Positions 59,135 to 64,000 of a stretch of 64,000 nt of DNA are shown piece by piece. Position numbers and translations under genes: made by a program. Under the pieces are notes generated by a model that saw nothing but the letters and a program-made list of their open reading frames with translations, was not told where the DNA came from and did no database searches. Within the stretch, counting starts at the first letter, position 1; each line of letters begins with the position of its first letter. This DNA comes from Ornithinibacillus salinisoli (lineage in GTDB: Bacteria; Bacillota; Bacilli; Bacillales; Amphibacillaceae). The stretch lies in the NCBI RefSeq assembly GCF_042682545.1, contig NZ_JBHUHQ010000016.1. One strand, written 5' to 3'.

Positions 59135-60796
59135 ATGAAAAAATTTTCTAGTTATAAACGAAAGGAAAGCATTGCACAAATAAAGGGTGAAGAGCTTGAT
59201 TTATTAGTAATTGGCGGAGGTATTACCGGGGCAGGGATTTCTTTGGACGCTGTAACAAGAGGATTAAAAACTGCTGTTGTGGAAATGCAGGATTTTGCAG
59301 CGGGTACATCTAGCCGATCAACAAAGCTGGTTCATGGAGGTTTGCGATATTTAAAGCAGTTTGATGTTAAAGTGGTAGCTGAAGTAGGGAAAGAGCGGGC
59401 GATTGTGTATGAAAATGGTCCCCATGTGACAACACCCGAATGGATGATGCTGCCGTTTCATACAGGTGGTACATTTGGTCCGTTTACTACTAACATTGGA
59501 TTACGAGTCTATGATTTTCTCGCCGGAGTAAAAAAAGAGGAACGTCGTAAAATGTTTCGTCCGGAAGAAGCTCTTACAAAAGAGCCACTCATTAAGCGTG
59601 ATGGTTTAAAAGGAGCTGGTTATTATGTTGAATATAAAACAGATGATGCTCGGCTAACAATTGAAGTACTGAAAAAAGCTGTCGAAAAAGGTGCACATGC
59701 AATTAATTATATGAAGGTTATTGATTTTATTTATGATGATACCGGAAAATTAATTGGAGCGACTATGGAGGATCAAATTACAAAAGAAGTACATGAAATA
59801 TTTGCTAAAAAAATTATCAATGCAGGTGGACCATGGGTAGATGGGGTACGCGAATTGGATGGTTCCAAGCATGGCAAACATTTGTATTTGACAAAAGGTG
59901 TGCACTTAGTATTTCCTAATAAACTATTCCCATTACAGCAGGCTATCTATTTTGATACACCTGATGGACGGATGGTCTTTGCGATTCCACGTGATCAAAA
60001 AACATATGTAGGTACAACCGATACTACATATGAAGGAGATATAGCACATCCTACTATGACTACGAAAGATAGGGACTACATCATCGACGCTATTCGTTAT
60101 ATGTTCCCATCGTTAAATATTTCTGCAGACGATGTTGAATCTAGTTGGGCTGGGTTGCGCCCATTAATAGCTGAAGATGGTAAAGGGCCTAGTGAAATAT
60201 CACGGAAAGATGAAATGTTTGTATCGGAATCAGGACTAATTTCCATGGCTGGCGGAAAGTTAACTGGATATCGTAAAATGGCAGAACAAGCTGTTAATAC
60301 AGTAGTCAAGCAATTAAAAGAGGAGAATGGTATTCTTTATTCTACATCAGATACGGAAAAATTACCTATATCTGGTGGAGAAGTTGGAGGCTCAAGTGGA
60401 TTTGAAACATTTAAAAAAGCGAAAGTGAAAGAAGCTATTTCATTAGGGTTATCGGAAGAAAGAGGACTTTCCTTAGTGTCAAGGTATGGATCTAATGTAG
60501 AAAAAGTGTTTGAAATTTTTGTTGAAAGACGAATGGAAGCAGAGAGTGAAAAACTGGATCCTGTTATCTTTGCAGAGCTTTGCTATGGATTAGAGTATGA
60601 GCTAGTGTATAAACCAGTAGACTTTTTCGTTCGTCGAACTGGTGCATTATTCTTTGCTATTGATTGGGTGCATGAATACAAATCGCCAGTGATTGATTAT
60701 ATGGCTAAATCACTAGGTTGGACTGATGAACAAAAAACAAATTATACAGTTGAATTAGACCAATTGTTAAAAGAAGCGGTAACACCGGTCGAATGA
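59135..60796 (+). CDS. glpD: glycerol-3-phosphate dehydrogenase (aerobic, FAD)
   Basis: 553 residues, start ATG 59135 with GGGGGAG upstream. Membrane-associated flavoenzyme oxidising glycerol-3-P to DHAP. FAD site LLVIGGGITGAGISLDA (about 24-40), TSSRSTKLVHGGLRYLKQ, and GGKLTGYRKMAEQAV. Length and sequence as in B. subtilis GlpD. A longer upstream frame overlaps the leader terminator and is not used. Confidence 0.97.
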   Translation: MKKFSSYKRKESIAQIKGEELDLLVIGGGITGAGISLDAVTRGLKTAVVEMQDFAAGTSSRSTKLVHGGLRYLKQFDVKVVAEVGKERAIVYENGPHVTTPEWMMLPFHTGGTFGPFTTNIGLRVYDFLAGVKKEERRKMFRPEEALTKEPLIKRDGLKGAGYYVEYKTDDARLTIEVLKKAVEKGAHAINYMKVIDFIYDDTGKLIGATMEDQITKEVHEIFAKKIINAGGPWVDGVRELDGSKHGKHLYLTKGVHLVFPNKLFPLQQAIYFDTPDGRMVFAIPRDQKTYVGTTDTTYEGDIAHPTMTTKDRDYIIDAIRYMFPSLNISADDVESSWAGLRPLIAEDGKGPSEISRKDEMFVSESGLISMAGGKLTGYRKMAEQAVNTVVKQLKEENGILYSTSDTEKLPISGGEVGGSSGFETFKKAKVKEAISLGLSEERGLSLVSRYGSNVEKVFEIFVERRMEAESEKLDPVIFAELCYGLEYELVYKPVDFFVRRTGALFFAIDWVHEYKSPVIDYMAKSLGWTDEQKTNYTVELDQLLKEAVTPVE

Positions 60797-60804
60797 TGAG
60801 AGGG

Positions 60805-60836
60805 AACTTCCATCCTGATAATAGGGTGGAAGTTTT
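60805..60836 (+). terminator. terminator after glpD
   Basis: ACTTCCATCCT (60806-60816) pairs with AGGGTGGAAGT (60822-60832, one G-U), then T4. Confidence 0.88.
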
Positions 60837-60920
60837 TATGTTGTGCGATTGAGAAATCATCGGATGCAAGTGAGGAAACATCTGATACAAGTTGGATATC
60901 TTCGCCCAACTAGGACAAAA
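60837..60920. repeat. degenerate 21-bp repeat, about four units
   Basis: CATCGGATGCAAGTGAGGAAA (60858-60878) and CATCTGATACAAGTTGGATA(T) (60879-60899) follow each other at a 21-bp period, with weaker units at 60837-60857 and 60900-60920. The best unit shares 14 of 21 positions with the array unit at 42494 (CATCGG at one end, CAAG in the middle). Like that array it begins right after a terminator. Confidence 0.55.
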
Positions 60921-61026
60921 CTTTTACCACGAATGACCGTATTCCAACTAACCAAATATCACTATATAATTCTATATTTAATTATGGTATACTTTTTTCG
61001 ATATGTTAAAAAATAGGGGGATATGT

Positions 61027-62043
61027 ATGCAAAACGTGAAAAATAGAGAAAAAGATCGAAAATCAAACAATCTTATCCCTTTTATTCCCGAAGGTGACTT
61101 TTATTTCACAAAAGGTGTGGAAGCTTTTCGAAAGAGAAAGTTTGAGGTTGCGTTAAAATGGATGAATAAGGCAGTTGAGGCTGTACCAAAGGATCCTTTG
61201 TATCAGTGTCAAATGTCTATTATATATACGGAAATAGGTTCTTATCATAAAGCGAACCAAGTTTTAACTAATGTGTTACAGTCAACCGGTGATAAATACG
61301 CGGATTGCTATTATTTATTAGCAAACAATTACGCTCACTTGGGTCTCTTAAATGATGCTAGAAAATATGCAAAATCATATCTAGATCTGGAACCAGAAGG
61401 TGACTTTAGTGAAGAAGCAAAAGGATTACTTCAGTTAATCGAATTTGATGATGAAGAAGATGATGAAAATGATTGGGGACCACCAATCGATGATGAAGAT
61501 GAACTGTTAATTTATCAAGAGACTGCATTTTACCATCTCGAACATCAGGAATGGGAAAAAGCGATATTGATATTAGAGGAAATGCTGACGTTATTTCCCG
61601 AACATAAAACGGCGAATCATGAGTACGCACATGCTTTATTTTTTAATAACGAACGGAAAAAAGCAATACAAATGGAATTGGAATTGCTGCAAGAAGAGCC
61701 GAATAACCTTTTTAGTCATACAAACTTAGCTTTATTTTATTATGAAGCAAATGATGAAGAGTACAAACGGCATATACGTGCATTATTAAATGTATATCCA
61801 ATACACGAACAGCAAAAATTAAGGATAGCAGTAACCTTGGCTAGGACAGGCTATTATGAAGAGTCCTATGCACGATTTCGAATGCTATCTAAGGGTATAG
61901 TGAAGAGTCATGTTTCCTATTATCGCTGGTATAGTTTAACTGCATATCGGATTGAAGAGGTAGAAAAGGCGAACGCCTTATGGCAAGAAGGGCGTAGAAA
62001 ACATAATGTGTTAGTACAAGAAAAAGAGCCTTGGAATACGTGA
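61027..62043 (+). CDS. yvcD: tetratricopeptide-repeat protein (YvcD-like)
   Basis: 338 residues, start ATG 61027 with AGGGGG six bases upstream. Several TPR units (GVEAFRKRKFEVALKWMNKA, YAHLGLLNDARKYAKSYLDL, FYHLEHQEWEKAILILEEML) separated by an acidic segment DDEEDDENDW (about 148-157). No enzymatic motif. Position before trxB matches B. subtilis yvcD, though that protein is longer; the symbol is tentative. Confidence 0.7.
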   Translation: MQNVKNREKDRKSNNLIPFIPEGDFYFTKGVEAFRKRKFEVALKWMNKAVEAVPKDPLYQCQMSIIYTEIGSYHKANQVLTNVLQSTGDKYADCYYLLANNYAHLGLLNDARKYAKSYLDLEPEGDFSEEAKGLLQLIEFDDEEDDENDWGPPIDDEDELLIYQETAFYHLEHQEWEKAILILEEMLTLFPEHKTANHEYAHALFFNNERKKAIQMELELLQEEPNNLFSHTNLALFYYEANDEEYKRHIRALLNVYPIHEQQKLRIAVTLARTGYYEESYARFRMLSKGIVKSHVSYYRWYSLTAYRIEEVEKANALWQEGRRKHNVLVQEKEPWNT

Positions 62044-62118
62044 GCAAAACGCTAGACTAAGCAGTACTAATCGAATACGCTATTAGTGATGACAGATATA
62101 AAAAAAGAGGTGTAAATC

Positions 62119-63072
62119 ATGTCCGATCCAAAAATGTATGATGTTATTATTGCGGGAGCGGGACCAGCTGGGATGACTGCAGCTGTATATACATCACGGG
62201 CAAATTTAGAAACGTTGATGATCGAAAGAGGTATTCCAGGTGGACAAATGGCAAACACGGAAGATGTTGAAAACTATCCTGGATTTGATCATATATTAGG
62301 CCCAGATCTTTCCAATAAAATGTTTGATCATGCGAAGAAATTTGGCGCTGAATATGCTTATGGTGATATTAAAGAAGTTATTGATCATGGTGATTATAAA
62401 ACCGTTGTAGCAGGTAACAAAGAATATAATACGAGAGCATTAATTATTGCAACTGGTGCGCAATATAAAAAGCTAGGTATACCTGGTGAAGAAGAACTAG
62501 GTGGTCGAGGCGTATCATATTGTGCAGTGTGTGATGGTGCTTTCTTTAAAGAGAAAGAGTTGGTAGTTATTGGTGGAGGAGACTCTGCAGTTGAAGAGGG
62601 TGTATACTTGACTCGCTTTGCGAATAAAGTAACGATTGTTCACCGTCGTGACGAATTACGTGCTCAAAAAATTCTTCAACAACGAGCATTTGATAATGAC
62701 AAAATTGACTTTATCTGGGATACGGTTGTGGAGACAATAAATGGACCAGACGGAAAAGTTAGCAGTGTAACACTTAAGAATGTTGAAACAGGAGAACAAC
62801 AAGAGTTCTCTGCTGAAGGTGTATTTGTTTACATCGGAATGGTGCCACTTAGCAAACCGTTCCAATCATTAGGAATTACCAATGATGAAGGATATATTGT
62901 AACAAATGAGCATATGGAGACAAATGTTCCTGGAATATATGCTGCAGGAGATATTCGTGAAAAGACACTTCGACAAATTGTAACAGCTACAGGTGATGGT
63001 AGTATTGCAGCAGAAGCAGCACAAAAATATTTAGAAGAACTTACCGAAAAATTAGGTGCTGCAAAATCATAA
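62119..63072 (+). CDS. trxB: thioredoxin reductase
   Basis: 317 residues. FAD motif VIIAGAGPAGMTAAVYTSRA (about 9-28), redox pair C135-A-V-C138 in GVSYCAVCDGAFF, NADPH motif VIGGGDSAVEEGVYL, and the final FAD motif GIYAAGDIREKTLRQIVTAT. Reduces thioredoxin with NADPH. AAGAGGTG upstream of ATG 62119. Confidence 0.98.
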   Translation: MSDPKMYDVIIAGAGPAGMTAAVYTSRANLETLMIERGIPGGQMANTEDVENYPGFDHILGPDLSNKMFDHAKKFGAEYAYGDIKEVIDHGDYKTVVAGNKEYNTRALIIATGAQYKKLGIPGEEELGGRGVSYCAVCDGAFFKEKELVVIGGGDSAVEEGVYLTRFANKVTIVHRRDELRAQKILQQRAFDNDKIDFIWDTVVETINGPDGKVSSVTLKNVETGEQQEFSAEGVFVYIGMVPLSKPFQSLGITNDEGYIVTNEHMETNVPGIYAAGDIREKTLRQIVTATGDGSIAAEAAQKYLEELTEKLGAAKS

Positions 63073-63187
63073 ATAATTTTTTTAAAACGTAAAGGCTTTT
63101 TAACGTCACTGTAACACGCACGAAATATTATTAGGTTACAATAAGAATAACTAATTGACCCCCTTTTTAATAAATAGATTAGCTTTT

Positions 63188-63219
63188 GCACAGATGAATC
63201 GCATCTGTGCCCTTTTTTT
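63188..63219 (+). terminator. terminator after trxB
   Basis: GCACAGATG (63188-63196) pairs with CATCTGTGC (63202-63210), then CCTTTTTTT. Confidence 0.93.
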
Positions 63220-63514
63220 GCCTTAATCAGCAAAAATTGTCCAATCTCGTTGGGGAATAATATTGTAAAAACAGGAAAATAATCTCTTTTCTTTGTAATA
63301 AGCATCCAAACCGAAAATAACTAACCAGCCCGAAAATGAGTGCAGAAAACTGGAAACGAAATTATTCATTGGAATCAAGAAAAGCTTAAAGCTTATCCTG
63401 CATAAATGCGACGAAGGTTTACACCATAAATCTTGGCGAAAAATCAAGTTTTCTAATATAATGGAAGTAGTGTTTAATTATATATCGCTAACGAACTTGA
63501 AAGAAGTGTTTTTA
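63220..63514. other. trxB-yvcI gap, nothing recognised
   Basis: About 300 bases without a supportable gene; frames on the minus strand here lack ribosome sites. A promoter for the nudix gene is expected but no clear -35/-10 pair was found. Confidence 0.4.
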
Positions 63515-63967
63515 ATGCAACGAATTACGAACTGCATCGTTATAAAAGATGATCATATATTGTTATTACAAAAACCAAGTCGCGGTTGGTATGCAATTCC
63601 TGGTGGTAAGATGGAGCAAGGCGAAACGATCCAGGAGTCCGTTGTACGTGAATATTGGGAAGAGACAGCGTTAACACTTGCGAATCCTAGATTAGCTGGA
63701 GTATTTACGTTTTCTATTTTCCAACATGATGAATTAGAGAATGAATGGATGATGTTTACATTCATTAGTGATACCTATCATGGCCAATTAACAGAACACT
63801 GCGATGAGGGAGAGTTGGAATGGGTCCCAATTTCTCGTATTCATTCACTTCCAATGGCGGAAGGGGATCATAAAATATTTGAGCATATTTTACATTCTGA
63901 GTCGACCGTTTTTGGTACTTTTTCATATACAAATGAAATGGAATTAATTGAATATCGAATGAACTAA
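63515..63967 (+). CDS. yvcI: Nudix hydrolase YvcI
   Basis: 150 residues from ATG 63515 (AAAGAAG upstream); MQRITNCIVIKDDHILLLQK begins the fold. The Nudix box is complete: GGKMEQGETIQESVVREYWE followed by ET (Gx5Ex7REUxEExGU with small deviations). 8-oxo-dGTPase-like family, real substrate unknown. In Bacillus it heads yvcI-rapZ(yvcJ)-yvcK-yvcL(whiA)-crh, so a rapZ start is expected just past the window. Confidence 0.92.
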   Translation: MQRITNCIVIKDDHILLLQKPSRGWYAIPGGKMEQGETIQESVVREYWEETALTLANPRLAGVFTFSIFQHDELENEWMMFTFISDTYHGQLTEHCDEGELEWVPISRIHSLPMAEGDHKIFEHILHSESTVFGTFSYTNEMELIEYRMN

Positions 63968-63982
63968 ACATGTAGAATAAAA

Positions 63983-64000
63983 TGGAAGGGGAGAGATCGA
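63983..64000 (+). other. ribosome binding site of the next gene (probably rapZ/yvcJ)
   Basis: GGAAGGGGAGAG lies at 63984-63995, at the proper distance from a start codon at or just past the right edge. Gene order in Bacillus makes rapZ (yvcJ) the expected next gene. Confidence 0.5.

Noticed and set aside
63223..63447. Minus-strand ORF downstream of trxB
   Set aside because: No ribosome site or family signature; may be part of an extragenic repeat but this cannot be shown here.

Overview
The window is AT-rich, has Bacillus-type Shine-Dalgarno sites, and is almost fully collinear with the secA/degSU/flagellar/uvrBA/hprK/glp/trxB part of the Bacillus subtilis chromosome. It therefore comes from a Bacillaceae chromosome, probably an Oceanobacillus/Virgibacillus-like relative. 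The genus is an inference; family-level placement rests on gene order (degS-degU-degV-comFA-comFC-yvyF-flgM-flgN-flgK-flgL, fliW-csrA, fliD-S-T-hpf-secA-prfB, ftsEX-ctpB-minJ, uvrB-uvrA, hprK-lgt-yvoD-ppaX, glpP-glpK-glpD, trxB-yvcI).

Layout. 1-0.7 kb: end of an aldehyde dehydrogenase gene and its DUF779 partner. 0.8-3.1 kb: a P-loop protein and two tandem IDEAL-domain paralogues. 3.1-6.9 kb (minus strand): a class B penicillin-binding lipoprotein, an LCP cell-wall ligase and a class D sortase. 7.4-11.3 kb: an extracellular-matrix locus made of a TasA/CalY-like fibre protein, a TapA-like protein, SipW signal peptidase, a TasA-like protein with an LPDTA sortase signal, then a cyclic-di-GMP-I riboswitch in front of a sinI-like gene and sinR. 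11.4-16 kb: a VanZ-like protein, a 51-residue small protein, a nagA-nagB operon with an extra TIM-barrel gene, and yvyE. 16-30 kb: degSU, degV, comFA/FC and the late flagellar genes. 30-45 kb: a decayed DUF3231 gene, hpf, secA, prfB (programmed frameshift), cccB, ftsEX with an M23 hydrolase, ctpB, minJ, a 21-bp tandem repeat array and a ykoP/ykoQ/ykoN-like trio. 45-64 kb: uvrBA, yojF-bshB2, yvlCD, hprK-lgt-yvoD-ppaX, yvoF, glpP-glpK-glpD, yvcD, trxB, yvcI.

The most notable system is the matrix locus at 6.3-11.3 kb. TasA-like subunits processed by SipW lie next to a TasA-like protein carrying an LPxTA wall-sorting signal, with a divergent class D sortase that could anchor it. The regulators of matrix production (sinI-like/sinR) are in the same locus. 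A c-di-GMP-I riboswitch occupies the sinI leader, and SinR-type dyads lie upstream of the tasA-like gene. This suggests a compact circuit: c-di-GMP (and perhaps Spo0A) to SinI, SinI against SinR, SinR against matrix fibre genes.

Expected neighbours that are missing: hag (flagellin) between csrA and flaG, although a good sigma-D promoter is there; comFB between comFA and comFC; glpF between glpP and glpK; swrA near minJ. A GC-rich inverted repeat element separates flgL from yviE-fliW-csrA. Several non-coding repeat families occur: a 21-bp tandem array with a degenerate relative after glpD, the GC-rich element, and two other dispersed-repeat-like stretches. No rRNA, tRNA, CRISPR array or transposase gene was recognised.
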